A stretch of 64,000 nt of DNA, taken from assembly GCF_003473485.1 (NCBI RefSeq), contig NC_053046.1, positions 32,565,332 through 32,629,331 on the forward strand. Reading direction: 5' to 3'. This stretch comes from Medicago truncatula (lineage: Eukaryota > Streptophyta > Magnoliopsida > Fabales > Fabaceae). Position 1 is the stretch's first letter; each line of letters opens with the position of its first letter. The translations under genes were made by a program, and so were the position numbers. The notes beneath the pieces are model-generated. The model was not told the DNA's origin, searched no databases, and saw nothing but the letters and a program-made list of their open reading frames with translations. Of this stretch, positions 23,500 to 35,943 are shown one piece after another.

Positions 23500-24960
23500 G
23501 AAACAAATGGAAATTAAGCATCACTCCCGCATGTGCATCTATAGCTAGCACCATTTTGACATTGATGTCTTCGAACATTTGGTGCAACTCTTATAATACC
23601 ATCCAAACTGGTTATGATTGAATTTAGTTGTTTTCCAAATAGTGATGAAGTATGTATCCTAACCCAAATTATGCACATGAAATAAAGAATAATGCAATAT
23701 GTATTTTTAACTTGTGCATCAAAAAACTCAAAGCATGTTCGTGCATAAAAAAAGCAGACCATGACTAAGTTTATAAATTCAGTAATTGGAATAACCTGAG
23801 GCAGATTGAAAAAATCGTTGTACAAAGTACGTTGAGAAGAAGCCGAACTCTAACTTAAGTTATGACTGATACTTTGACTCTGAGCTTGAGAAGTGTTAAG
23901 GTCACGACAACAATTCAAGAAACATGGTCAAAAAACAATCAAATCAGATTGTGAAATAATAAGTTACTCTAATACTATATTTTGAAATCATAATGCAAAC
24001 TTACTAAGTCTTAAACTTCTCAACAACCGGATAATGTAGGTTGATGAGCAGCCTCGAACCTGACCAATTGTTACATATATTTGGGTTGCCAATGACTATA
24101 AAATGGAAGAACTCAAGGTAAATAGATGGTAAATGATCAAGCTACGGAGTATTTTTCCCATAGTGTTACATCAACTATATTCTCACTGCATAAGGAAAGA
24201 CATCTTTCAGGTCATTATCAAACTTATACAAAATTCTATCATCTGATGTTGACAAATTAAAAAATAATATCTTTTATCTTTCAACACAATGTTCGTACAC
24301 GGTTTCTTTCTAGTCCCAATTGGTGTTGTCTTGACAATCTCATGAAGAAGCTCGATGATTTCTTAAAAAAAATATTACATCTATAATAATATTATAATCG
24401 GAGAAAACAAAGAAATAAATTAAAGCACATAACTATATCATATAAAATGTCAGATTTGAATTTTCCATCTTGAATTTTCTTAAATGACTTAAAACGAAAT
24501 TCATGAGTAAGAACGTTAGTTAACTTGTCATACTTCTGCACCTTTGTATCAGAACCAAAAACAACCCTAAAGAGATTAAATACAATGTCATTATCAAACA
24601 CATGACAATTATACAAAGTATAAGTCTTGTTTTCCTCGATCAAAGCCTTTCAATGCTCCAATTCTCTATACCGAGTTATTACATGAACTCGATCACCCTA
24701 AATTCGAGAAAGAAACCAAAAAATGTAAATAAATCAAAATGTACACTAATAAGTAACATTGATAAATCATAAATGAAATTACAACAAATCTTAACTAACT
24801 CATCTAATCTTTGCATCACAAATAATGAGCTTCATATGTTGATTCTCATTACTACCATTTACAATCCAATAATCCAGCACTCCAAATCCTATTTTCCAAA
24901 TGTCCAAATCATTTTTTAGATCCTTAATGTAATCATAATCCCTTGACATCGAAAGTCCTA
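23500..24960 (-). pseudogene. RPA1-like (single-strand DNA-binding) gene, degenerate
   Basis: On the minus strand, from right to left: WKIGFGVLDYWIVNGSN ... HMKLIICDAK (about 24920-24800), GDRVHVITRYREL (about 24700), and an open segment MIEENKTYTLYNCHVFDNDI ... EFRFKSFKKI (24643-24392). Then come an NWSGSRLLINLHYPVVEKF-like piece (about 24060) and a GWYYKSCTKC zinc-finger motif (about 23590). This is the domain order of replication protein A large-subunit-like proteins that plant Helitrons often carry. Stops and missing parts indicate it is not functional. Confidence 0.7.
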
Positions 24961-25935
24961 TATAAAGATACAATAATACATCATTTAATTTTATTCCCTT
25001 TGTTCATTCTGATATTGAAAGAAGCTAACATATTCCTATGTGATCAATTTTTGTATCATCAAATCAACCTGATCTTAAATGCACAAATTTCTGAATCATC
25101 AACTTCTTGGACGTCAATGATATGACCAAAACAAATTTCACCAATCAACTTTTGTACGGCTCAATCATATAGGAAAGAATAAACCAAATATGAAAATTGT
25201 TATGGCTTTATGATTACTCACAAAAACTAAAATAACCCACATACATCAATTTTTTTTCAACCACAGTACCAGAAGCTAAAATAACAATTGTGTCAAAACC
25301 TTATCATGAGCTAAAATTCAATCATCATGATTTATCAATGTTACTTATTAGTGTACATTTTGGTGTCTTTCAAAAAGATAAGAATTTATATTATATGATA
25401 TTATATTTGTTACATTGTTGGTGCCATGGAAACCTATATGTTTAGTTTTTTAGAATAAGAAAAAGATATGCATAGTTTGTTACAATATAAGGGTGCAAAA
25501 TATATATATAAGTATAATTTTTCTAGGCATCTAGACCTTTTTTGAAGATAAGAATAAAAATAATCATACGCATTATGCAACGTCAAAAAAAATTATACGC
25601 AGTAGCGTAACAAAAAAACAGACACATATAAAGTATTACTCTAAGCGCTAATATGTGTGTTCGTATATATTTGCGAGGTTGAAGAAAGAAAATAAAAATA
25701 TTTGGTATCATGAAATGACAGCGTGAATAAAAATATTTGTGAGGTTGTGATGATTAAACGATATTGAATTTAAATGTATAAGTGATAAAAAGATAATAAA
25801 ATTCCTTTGAAAAAAAGGTAATAAAATTAAATGGGACCTCCTTAAAAAAAATTAAATGGAACGATTCCAAAAAAAATTAAATGGAAGAAAAAATCATATT
25901 GAAATATAATATTAAAAAATAAAAGAAAAGGTTCC

Positions 25936-26214
25936 CAGTGTGAGTTGAAAAGATGTGCTTTTGAAATAAATTGTCGAGAAGTAGTTTTTTAAAGTAACAT
26001 TCAACAACTTTTGGCCAAAGCTCATTCCATTCAATTTTATGCATTCAAAAAAATTACTTTTTTTTAGTAAGTAAACAGTGTGAGTTAAAAAAAGGTGCTT
26101 GTGAAATAAATTATCGAGAAGTAGTTTTTAAAGTAACATTCAACAATTTTTGGTCAAAGCTCATTCCATTCAATTTTATGCATTCAAATAAATTACTTTT
26201 TTTTAGTAAGTAAT
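25936..26214. repeat. Tandem duplication, about 140 bp x 2
   Basis: Two adjacent copies begin CAGTGTGAGTT and end TTTTTTTAGTAAGTAA (first copy to about 26075, second to about 26214). They differ at a few positions. They lie inside the Helitron. Confidence 0.8.
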
Positions 26215-26757
26215 TAATTGATACTATGTTTGACCTAACTTCTCCTTAAAAATGTAGAAAAGTTGAAAAAAAAAACTGGGTCAAGCGATACCTTAATCTT
26301 CTACAACGACAATGTAGAAGCAACTGAATTTGGGATAAAAAATTGAAAAATAGTTAAAGTTATCAAAAATATAAAAATTAGAAAATAATTAAAAAATTGT
26401 GAGGGGCAAAATGGGAAATGCACCCATATAATGGTGAGGTGGCAACAACACAATTCCACCAATTAGAAAATTACAAAAATACCCCTCCTAGGGGCAAAAT
26501 GGGAAATTTATAGGACATCAACTTTAATAGTAGTATATAGATTACATTAACTACAATTGATAATAGTGTTTAAGTAAATAACACAAATTTTACCATTAAA
26601 ATTAACTAAACTAATAATTAACGTCAAACCGCACACAATTCTAAAACTATTAAAATAAGGCGGAGGAAGTAAAAATTAGGCTCTACTCAACACGATTATC
26701 TTTGACTTTAATGTCTCTTAATTCTGCTTTTTTTCCATGTTATTTTTCATCAAACTA

Positions 26758-26944
26758 AGGCGTAACCTTGGTGCAACTGGTAAAGTTGTTGTCATGTGAC
26801 TTACAGGTCACTAGTTCAAGTCCTAGAAACAGCCTCTTGTATTAAAACAGTGTAAAACTGCGTACAATACATCAAAGGACCCTTCCCAAACCTTACATAT
26901 GCGGGAGCTTCAGCTTTAAGTGCACTTGGTTTCCCTTTTTTATC
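26758..26944 (+). mobile_element. Au-type SINE with 13-bp target duplication
   Basis: A tRNA-derived head (CCTTGGTGCAACTGGTAAAG; TCACTAGTTCAAGTCCTAGA) is followed by AAACAGCCTCTTG, CTGCGTACAATACATCAAA, CCCTTCCCAAACCTTACATA and GCGGGAGCTTC, ending in a T-rich tail. This is the structure of the plant Au SINE family, known from Medicago. The flanking direct repeat TTTCATCAAACTA occurs at 26745-26757 and 26945-26957. Confidence 0.9.
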
Positions 26945-27025
26945 TTTCATCAAACTACTATGTAATAAGGGTGAATTATTGAAATAAAATTTATCATCGT
27001 CATGATGTAAGAAGGTTAAAGTTAA

Positions 27026-28080
27026 TACTCACTCTGTCCAAAATTATAAAACATTAAAATTAATTAATTTTTGAAAAATAGATATTATGAATTGTTTTAT
27101 AAAATTGTCCTTAACAAATGGTACGATAAATATAAATTAAAAATTGAAAAAAGAAAGAGTAATAAATAGTTAAGAGTGTAATGTAAAAAAAATAATATTA
27201 AAATTTTATTGGTGTTGTAAAACGACTTATAATTTAGAACAATTTTATTTCCCATAACAACTTTGTAATTGACTTCAAATTACCGATTCTGCAAAGGCCA
27301 AAATCGTGGCGCGATTTTGGAAGCCGTGACGCGATTTTGCTTGGCAGAATGGATGTTTTTGCTGAAGGCAAATTGCAGCGCGATTTGGTACTGGCGTGGC
27401 GCGATTGGTGGATAAGGACGTTGTATCTTGGGTCGTACGTTTAAATCGTGGTACGATTTTAACAGGCGCGGCGCCATTTCGTCTGTCACTGTGTACTATA
27501 TAAGGGTTTCTTTGCAGATTTTGAAGAAGAGGTTTTAGAGAGAGAAACTTGGATTGCAAAGGAGGTAACTTTAAGGTTGAGTGTCTTTGTAGTGAGGTTC
27601 TCTTGGGTTGAGAAACATTGTAAACACCTTGGGTAGTGAGATTTCACCATTGGAAGGATCAAAAGGCTTCCTTTTGTGTTTTCTCTTAGGATTCATTGAG
27701 AGTGTGGGTGATATGAGAAATGGGTAGAAATTAGGACTTGTTCTTGTGTAAGCTTGCAAACTATTTTTCTTGCAACTCATTATAACACTTTCATCTTAGT
27801 GGATTGGAGAGTTTCTCTCTCCCTCAGACTAGGTCATATTGGACCGAACTGGGTCAACAATCTTGGTGTGTTTGTTCCTCTCTTTCATTGCTTATCTTTA
27901 TTGTTTTGATTACACTTGTGGTGTTGCTCTACACTTAGATTTAGGTCTGTTTTGTTGTTTTTGCTTGAAAACACTTTATCTATTGATTACCAGTTCCTTT
28001 TGCTCAATACATCTTTATTTTTCATTAGTGTGATTTTGACCGAATTCACAACACAACTTGTAATTTAAGATGGAAGGACT
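27026..28080. mobile_element. Stowaway-like MITE interrupted by a solo LTR
   Basis: The left end TACTCACTCTGTCCAAAATT and the right end (inverse AGTCCTTCCATCTTAAATTA) are imperfect inverted repeats of the kind seen in TA-flanked MITEs. The 790-bp solo LTR sits inside. In the paralogous block at 60313 only the right part of this MITE is present, without the LTR. Confidence 0.5.
27264..28053 (+). mobile_element. Solo LTR, 790 bp, with 6-bp target duplication
   Basis: Starts TGTAATTGAC, ends TTCACAACA, and is flanked by CAACTT on both sides (27258-27263 and 28054-28059). A TATATAAGGG box near 27496 fits an LTR promoter. The start and end resemble the LTR of the neighbouring copia element (which also ends TTCACAACA on its coding strand). 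The paralogous sequence near 60375 reads CATAACAACTTGTAATTT without interruption, an exact empty site. Confidence 0.85.
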
Positions 28081-30518
28081 AACAACAAAAAGAAAGTGGA
28101 AACTTTATTACCCGTAACATATACAATCACATTTATTGTTTTTCTAGATGATATACATGCACATCCAATCATATGATAAGCCGATTTAAGTCATATTGAA
28201 CAACATAGCCACACAAAATATCCTTTAAAAAACACACACAATATTTTATCAATAAAAAGAAAGCCGTAGAATTCACACAAGATCAACAATGACAGATGCA
28301 TAAATTTTCACTATTTTTCTCTCTGCTGAATTTTACTCTTGACGTCTTTATAACAACTCTAGGAGAATCTCATCAAAAGAATTACATCTAACTAACGATA
28401 TCATTGCCTTGGATTTTGTTTCAATTCTTACAATGATTTCTTCAAAAGACACACCTTAGATTTGTCTTCCATAAAACCTTTCGAATGCTTTGTGTAGATT
28501 GTCTTTTTAAGGGGTCCATGTAAGAATGCGGCATTCACATCCATTTGTTCCAACTCAATATTGTATTGATAAACGATAGTCGTGAGTATCTTTATGGAAC
28601 AATGTTTTTCTACCGGTGAGAAGATCTCATTTTAGTTGATCCCCTCAACTTGAGTGAAACCTGTTTCCATAAAACCTTGCTTTATACCTTGGACCTTTAA
28701 CTCCCGGAATGCCTGCCTTTTTTTTGAAGTTCCAATTGCATCCAACTACCCTTTGTTTCCTAGGCAGTCTCACAAGTTTCTAAGTATGGTTCTTCCCTAG
28801 TGAATACATTTCCTCATTCAATGCCTTCAATCATTCCTTGCTTTCTTTGCCCTCAAATGCTTCCTTGAATGTTTTTGGTTTCAAGTTTTGCAATTCTTCA
28901 GCCGCGTTTAGAGCATAACAGACCGAGTGAGCACAACCATCTCTTCTAGGTGCCACAACGGGCCCTCCTTTCCCTGTCCTCGCCAACTGATAATCAGGAT
29001 CCAACACCGATTGACTTTCATTCAAACATGATGCCAAAGTCTGATCCTCTTCCTCTTACTCCTCATATTTCTCTTCTTCAGAAGGAAGCTCAACCATATA
29101 ATCTCCAGGTATTTTCATTTCATCCTTATGTGGGTCCTATCAAAATGAAAAACATCCCTACTTATAATGACTCCCGATACTCCACCAGATTCCCACTTCC
29201 ACATCTTGTAACCATGCAGACCCTCTAGATAACCCAGTAAGACACATTTCACAGCTCTAAATTCAAGCTTTTCTATATTGATATGTATATATGCCAATTC
29301 CATGAAACCTTCAAAGTTAACTAGTCATCTGGTTTGACCTCCATCGATGTCTTGAAGTTTATTCATGTTGATGGACATAAGTTGATCAAATATGTCGTGA
29401 TCATCACAACTTTTCCCCATAACTCGTAGGTAACCGAGTTCCTAGAATCATGCACCTCACCTAAGTCGAGCTTAGCCATTTTATTGCGGTGTTCTTGGTA
29501 CGGTTTATGCCTCTTGATACCTTTTAACATGCAAATCTCATTAAACTTTTCTGAAGAAAAATAAAAACTCAAGGACATTGTAAATTCTTAAAGTTTTCAA
29601 TTTCGTTCCGATTTGATTTTCTATAAGGGTGTGCCATTTTGTAAACTTTTCAAAGGTGCCACTTTTATTTTTCAAAAGAAAGACCCGTACCTTGATAAAA
29701 AGAAAATAGGAACCTCCCATATGAGTAAGTGTCTTACAAGGACCCCAAAAATCCAAATGCACATACTCAAAGGGCCTACTAGAATGATGCATGCCACATC
29801 CAAACTTAACCTTATGTTGTTTTCCTTGTATGCAATCATCATAAAATTCTAGCTTTTCCAATTTATATTTTCCTAGAAAACCTTGTTTAGCTAGTTCTAC
29901 TAAATCACTTTCACTAGCATTCCCTAACCTTAAATGCCACAACCTATATTTATCATGAGAAGCTTCACTAGCTATGGATGCATGACCAGTTGCAATGAAA
30001 CCCTCTAAAATGTATAAACTACACATCTTATACTCTTTAACAGTAACCAATACACCATGCAAAAAATTTAATATGCCATGCGCAAGTGCAATAACCTTGA
30101 CACTTCAAGTAGGGGTGGGAATGAGCCGGGCCGAGCCGGGCTTTGCTTAAATAGGCTAGGCCTTGTTGAAAAAACTATAAGGCCTAAGCATTGGCCTTTT
30201 ATCTGTCAAAGGCTTTATTTTAAATTTGGTCTGACCTTTTTAAAAGTCTGGCCTAACCTATTAACCTGTCTAAAAACCTAGTTTATGTTACAAATTTCGA
30301 ACAGAGTATGTTCATCAATTTTTTTTCCTTTCAATTTGTGCAACATACTTAATATAGAGATAAACATTAATTAGATACAGATTAAACTAATGAAACACAA
30401 TTATCAAATTTATAGATGGATAGAAACTCAAAAATAATAATATCTGATAACAGCAAGAATTTCAATCTTAATCTAATAACCATACTTGACATATCAGTAG
30501 CAAGCATTAACAGTTCAC

Positions 30519-30603
<85 letters not shown>

Positions 30604-32200
30604 TAGCAAACATTTAGTTGAATGGTACCCACACCATGGACTTTACAAGCCTTGTTGTTTCCTAGGAAAAAGATTCCACCTTCATTTAGCTCGAAAGCCT
30701 CATAATACTCCTTTCTTAGTCACATGTGATAAGAGGAATTCGAGTCCAAGACCCAACAATTTTCCATTTTTGAACTTGTGACCCTTAAGGCGCACACACC
30801 CTCATAACCTTCTTCAACCTATCAGGCTTATGACAAATAAAATATTTTGTATTTAAATTTATCACACCCCTTGGACCGTTACTTATAACTCAACTTCCCA
30901 TTTCCTTTTCCTCTATCCTCACTCCTTCCCCTTAAAGTATCAAAGCTTTCACAACTTTGTTCAACATTTTTCAAATCCTTAAACTTGGTTAACTCCATGA
31001 ACGCAAAGTTGTTTGGACTTCCTCCAAAATAGTGGTTCCTTCTATCCATAAAGGATGGTATCCTTAAAATTCTTAAAACACTTTGGTGAAGTACATATAA
31101 AAAGTAAATATTTGTCTTCCTCATCATCCATGTTTGCTTCGATTTATCCAAGTTATCAAGTATCTTGTTAAATTCCTTCAACTACTCCGAACCATCCTTA
31201 ATGAGTATAGTAGTTTCAAAAGTTGTCAGTGAGCCAAAGATTTCGTCATGTACAATGACTCCGACTTTATCTTTGAGTCATAACACAATATAACATTTTG
31301 CCTTGTTTATCATTTCTACCTTCTCCGCTTATGTCAATTTTGCTGACATCGCAACTTCAACCAATAACGCTTCAACACCGCATGCATATCTTAACCTTCT
31401 ATAACGTAAATTATTACTTCCGAATAACTTCTTGATTTCCACTTTGAACCCATGAGATTAACTTGACCAATTCACCCATTTACCCCATGGTAGGATGGGC
31501 ACCACTTGTTGTGAATTTGAGTTTTAAAAGCACACCAACAAACTTAGATGTGTGGAGAAAAAGGAAGAAGTAATCAATATCAAAGTAGGTTCAAGAAGAA
31601 ACATAAGGATAATGATAACAACAAATATTATAGACTCTTTGCAATTTAGATAAATTTATCCTACGGAGGGGGGGGGGGAGGGGGGGTCTTTAATACATTA
31701 TAAAAATGAGTGATACAAAGAGCTTACAAGAAATTATATCCCGATCTCACTAACAAAAAATCCTTATTTATATCCATTTTCAAGTCACTCAAACCCACAA
31801 TAAATCCTAAGAGGAAAAAAAAAAAAAGCTTTGTGATCATTCCTCTGTTAAGATCTCACTATCCAAAGTGTTTCCCAACCTAAAAACCTCACCCAAAGAC
31901 ACTAAACCACAAAGTTCCCACATTTCCTTTTTACACGATTCTCTCTCTAAAAATATGAAGAATATGATGGCTTTTATAATACCAAGACCTAAGAAAAATT
32001 GTGTCACGATTTAGAGTTTGTACATCTGCACAATACTGAACCTGATCCAAAATTGTGCCATAATTTTACCCATTCATTTCATGAATCTTCGCAAACCAAA
32101 ACCTCGAAATTATTCCACCAAAATATGCCACGATGACACCAATCGTGCCACGGTTTTCTACAAACCTTCATCACCAAATTTTGAATTAATTTAGAGTAAT
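28081..32200 (-). mobile_element. Ty1/copia retrotransposon, truncated and degenerate
   Basis: On the minus strand, in copia order, the element contains the following. An LTR (about 32200 to 31507, ending TTCACAACA). A gag relic (31181-30879, ELTKFKDLKN). A protease region (about 30760). A GAG-pre-integrase and integrase part (30062-29541, LWHLRLGNASESDL and YVHLDFWGPCKTL). The integrase C-terminus (29303-29115, GYLEGLHGYKMW) and a linker (29037-28831). The start of reverse transcriptase (about 28640-28440, broken, with MDVNAAFLHGPL-like). It stops at the RT region; the rest of RT, RNase H and the second LTR are missing. A related block begins at 60313. Confidence 0.85.
30080..30640. repeat. 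Insertion in copia block with (TA)n microsatellite
   Basis: GGGGTGGGAATGAGCCGGGC near 30112 resembles hAT-type ends (GGGGTGG..A), but I did not find the partner end. A pure TA run of about 76 bases occupies about 30524-30600. In the duplicate block the TA run is almost absent (near 62838). Confidence 0.6.
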
Positions 32201-32806
32201 CTAACTATAACTATCATTATTCAAAACTATATCTTAGTGTATTGCGACCTCTAACTATGATGACAAACTAAATTTACCTTTCTGTATCTTGATTGTACTT
32301 GCGACAAGTAGAATACAAGAGCTAATCATATGATGAAGCTTAAGCTCTTAGGGTTTATGTATTAGTTCTCTTAATTATATATGACCATTTTTTAGAAAAT
32401 TTGATTTTACAATACGTAGTACTTGTGCATTAAGATGTTCTCTCCCCCAATACAACATTTTTTTGACAAATAACTTTAACAAGGTCTAAAAATAAAAAAT
32501 TTCCTTCCCTTCAATAACATGATAAGTTAAATTAAAGAAAAGTTAAAAAAACTAAAATTGTCACTTTACTATCAAGAATGGTTAAAGAAATTCCCCTTTA
32601 TGTTTTATGTCACCTGCTTACTAGGTGAGCTAAAGAGACAAACACATTATATTGATATTTAATAATGATTATAATTTTATGAAGAATTTTTAAAACTTCC
32701 TAAGTTCTAAAAGCTATTTAATTGTTTTTAGGAAAACATGAAATTTATAAACTATATATATATATATAGATCATATCATTTTTTTACATTCAAAGAAGAA
32801 ATAAAT
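32201..32806 (+). promoter_or_regulatory. NCR gene 2 upstream region
   Basis: Positions about 32460-32740 match the upstream region of NCR gene 1 (19240-19540) over roughly 300 bases with small gaps. A TA-rich stretch (32752-32769) precedes the ATG by about 40 bases. Confidence 0.5.
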
Positions 32807-33303
32807 ATGTTTGAAATTTTCAAGTTTGTCTATGTTGTAGTTATATTTCTTTCCTTATATATTCTCTCAATAGAAGTTGGTGGAGGTAAGCCAATTTTTC
32901 ATCAATTTCAACTTCCCTTATTGCCTTTTTTTTACGTGACCTTCTTTACTTCATAGTTTTTTTTTTTTTTTTTGTGGTGGCCACTTATTGCCTTTTTTTT
33001 TTACGGGACCTTCTTTATTATTTAGTTTATTTTTGTTTGTGGCGGCCAATGTTTGAACTTCGGACCTTACATATATTATGCATTGTCTTTATCAATTGAG
33101 TTAAGACACTTCTTTATTTGAATACAATCTTTTAGCATGTTCTATAATATTATTTTATTATCTTTGAATGTTATGCAGCGCTTATTGAATGTGAAATTGA
33201 CCTCGATTGTCCAAAATCCTATATCAAGCTTTGGGACAGAAATTATGCTCATAGGTGCGTTAATAACATCTGTGAATGGGTTAAAAAGCCTCGTATATAT
33301 TGA
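32807..33303 (+). CDS. NCR: NCR peptide 2, two exons, 67 aa
   Basis: Exon 1 is 32807-32885 and exon 2 is 33179-33303 (GTAAG donor, ATGCAG acceptor, phase 1; total 204 nt). The signal peptide MFEIFKFVYVVVIFLSLYIL is followed by a mature four-cysteine peptide, C-X5-C-X16-C-X4-C (CEIDLDC ... CVNNIC), then EWVKKP and a basic end. Clearly a paralogue of NCR gene 1: both have IECE, DCP.S.IK.W, NY.H.C and CEW.KK. Secreted nodule peptide acting on bacteroids by family knowledge. The intron holds a SINE-like tail (about 33035-33115) and a repeated stretch ending in a T-run. Confidence 0.9.
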
Positions 33304-35943
33304 GTGTAAGAAAATTCCTTATAGAATAGAATGTTTTATTGTGCTATCAAATAAATGTGCAATATACTTTATGATAGAATAATCCACGAGTTGTCGTTGA
33401 GTTATTGTATTGGCACTAAATAATTTTATTTTATCTTTCCTTACGGAAATTCATGAACCTTGCGTTTATATGTTTTACTCTCAAATGGCCGTAAGGCATT
33501 AAAGTGTATTATTTAGATTGTCTTCTTATCCCTTACTTTTTGAGGTACCACTGTGACATTCAGTTCATACATTTTTTTAATCCCACTACCTATAAAAATA
33601 ACTTGAATATTTGGTTAAAAGGTTCTTTTTTACTTACTTTTAAGCCTATAATTTTATTTACATTTCACTAAATTGTTGCACTAATCATTTTTAACCACTT
33701 CAATATATATTTTCCTTGCCTTTTAATTAGATTTAATAGCCTGAGATGCCTTTTCTTAGATTTTAAAAGATTTAGAGAACAAGAATATGGTGGATATCCA
33801 CAAGAGTTTTGAAAAGAAAAAAAATTCCGAAGGTAAAGGAGAACCACTGGGATTTTACTCTTCATGATACACATAATCTTAAATTATAATCATGACTTTG
33901 AAAATTAATAATAATAAAACCTCTCTAACCTACTTCGGTTGGCATGGTGATATTGGCTTGGAATCGGAAAGTGTGCTCCTACTTAAGATTTTGCATTTGA
34001 TCTCTCTGGTGTCAATTTGGATGAACTAATTTATCTTGATACCTAATATTTGAAAACCACTTGGATTTTACACTTTAATCATGCATATAATATTCAAAAT
34101 TATTGATGAATAGATAAATGAATTTCTTCAAAGAAAACTTCCTCTTAATTCAAGGAAACTAAATATGACATGTACCTTTTGATACAATTGCGCAATCATG
34201 ATAATAATATATTACGGAAGGGAAAAATCCATAACACTCAAATCATAGCAAGGCCACATCATAACACATCACATTAAGACCATGGTATCTCTGATGTGAA
34301 ACTCAAGGAAGAATATGTTGTATTCTGAGAAGGATATGCACTTATGAGACGGATAAATCCTTCAGATTATTGTACAAATTAATCATAAGAATTATCTCCA
34401 AATAATAATCAACATATATAAATATAAGCATAAATAAAATATAGGTAAAAGAAAGAACAATAAACTTATTTGTTCTTAAAATTGTGGTGATTTGAAGTCG
34501 GCAAAATCGAAGTGAACAAACACGAAACCATAAAAGGTGATAACTTGCCAAAATATAAACTGTTATATTACATGAGGCGTGACAAAGTCACATAAGTCTA
34601 ATGTTGATTATTAATGTGTGTTTGATATTATGAGTCAATTGATTTACCGTGCAAATTTTAAGATGCTTTTGATATTGTTGTCACTTAAAAATCATTCAAG
34701 TAGACCTAAATAAAAATCTACTTATTTTACGCAATGTGGGGGTATTGTCGCCTAAAAGTTTCTCAAGTAGACGTGCATAAAATTAATCATAAAATTTAAG
34801 CGGATCCGTATATAAAACTCCTTGGGAAGAAATTTAAGGAAACGAGACTATGCCACTAGAAAACGACAGATAATGAGAGCCCAACCTTTGTTATTGGAGA
34901 ACCCATGAAGAAGGTTCAATAGGTAAAAACAAATTACTTGTTAATTAAGTTAGCACTGAAATGATTTTGTCCTATTCCTATAGTGTATGATGATAGATAT
35001 GAGAAGTACTAAATAATATAAAATTGATGGTTAAGTTTTAAATACTTTTAATGATTACCATAAACCATTATTGACGGTGTATGATTGTAGCATTCACCAG
35101 ATAAAATCACCCTTATGTTCGAAACAGTTCACATAAGGAAGTTAAGCTGTGTTAGATAAATGAGAAATTGAATGGAGAATTTTCTTTCTTAGTCTATTTT
35201 GTTTAAATTGTCGCCTCTTTTAAAATCTTCACTTACTTAAACATCAAAGTCCTTGCAAATACAACAACCCCGTATGATAGCCGCCGATTATCATCGTTGT
35301 CTACTCCAAATCAACTATTGTTCTTTTATTCTTAAAAAAACATTAGAAAAAAAAAAGACTTATCTAAATAATTAGAAAGATGCAGAGCATCATTGACGGA
35401 CTAACGCAGCCGTAGGGTCGAGATGAGATTTTTCGTGGGTTAGACTTTTCAAGCATGTTTTTTATTTTTTTAAGGAAGACTTTTCAAACATGTTATAACT
35501 TTTCAAAATAATATGGTCTATAAATCCCTTTAGAAAAATTGTGCCCTTGAAAATAAGTATCTTTTCAAAATAAATGTCTACATTTATATTTATATTTATA
35601 TTTATATTATATAAAGAGAATACAGAGTACCCTTAAAATAATAATATAATGCATAATTTTAAAATGATTTTTCACTTTAAATTACACTCTTAAACAAATT
35701 TACATATTTATTTATAAGAATGTTATATTTGGTGTCATTTAGAAAGATAAAAACTGATATTTGTACTTGTTTTAAGTACTACCTTGCTTTTGTTTGTGGT
35801 GTCCGGAATTCGAACCTCTAACCTTGCATATATTATATATTGTCTTTACCAACTGAGCTAAGCTCACGGAGACTAAGTACTACTTGCTTAGTATTGTTCC
35901 AACAAAGGCGAAGTGTGTGGTATAATTTGTGAAATAATAGAAT
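33304..35943. other. NCR 2 downstream region; no supported gene
   Basis: Positions 33350-33770 match the NCR 1 downstream flank. A SINE-like unit lies at about 33930-34050 (TTGGCATGGTGATATTGGC). Positions 35150-35770 resemble 55540-56620, the upstream flank of the EXO70J copy at 57013. A SINE tail is at about 35793-35872 (GGAATTCGAACC, CAACTGAGCTAAGCTCACGG). Nothing else is recognisable. Confidence 0.5.

Larger units (their letters stand above)
22724..26541 (-). mobile_element. Helitron, 3.8 kb, carrying RPA1-like sequence
   Basis: On the minus strand the element starts with TCTATATACTACTATTAAAG (26541 downward), preceded by A. It ends with a hairpin ACCCGTGCGAAGCACGGGT, a few bases and CTAG, followed by T (plus 22724). 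These are the defining Helitron termini (5' TC, 3' subterminal hairpin plus CTRR, insertion between A and T). No Rep/helicase ORF is present, so it is non-autonomous. It carries degenerate RPA1-like coding sequence in the same orientation. Confidence 0.82.
22618..26671. mobile_element. MITE interrupted by a Helitron
   Basis: The left end is TACTCCCTCCATCTCAAATT (22618 on) and the right end is AAGGCGGAGGAAGTA (to 26671), the imperfect inverse of the left. Both have outer TA, as in Stowaway/Tc1-mariner MITEs. Removing the Helitron at 22724-26541 leaves an element of about 236 bp. This gives a clear nesting order, MITE first and Helitron second. Confidence 0.6.

Noticed and set aside
25942..26214. 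CRISPR-like or satellite array
   Set aside because: Only two units of about 140 bp, no spacers, within a Helitron; a simple tandem duplication.
31668..31687. G-run as a G-quadplex regulatory site
   Set aside because: A single homopolymer-like G tract in the leader region of a dead copia element, with no other support.
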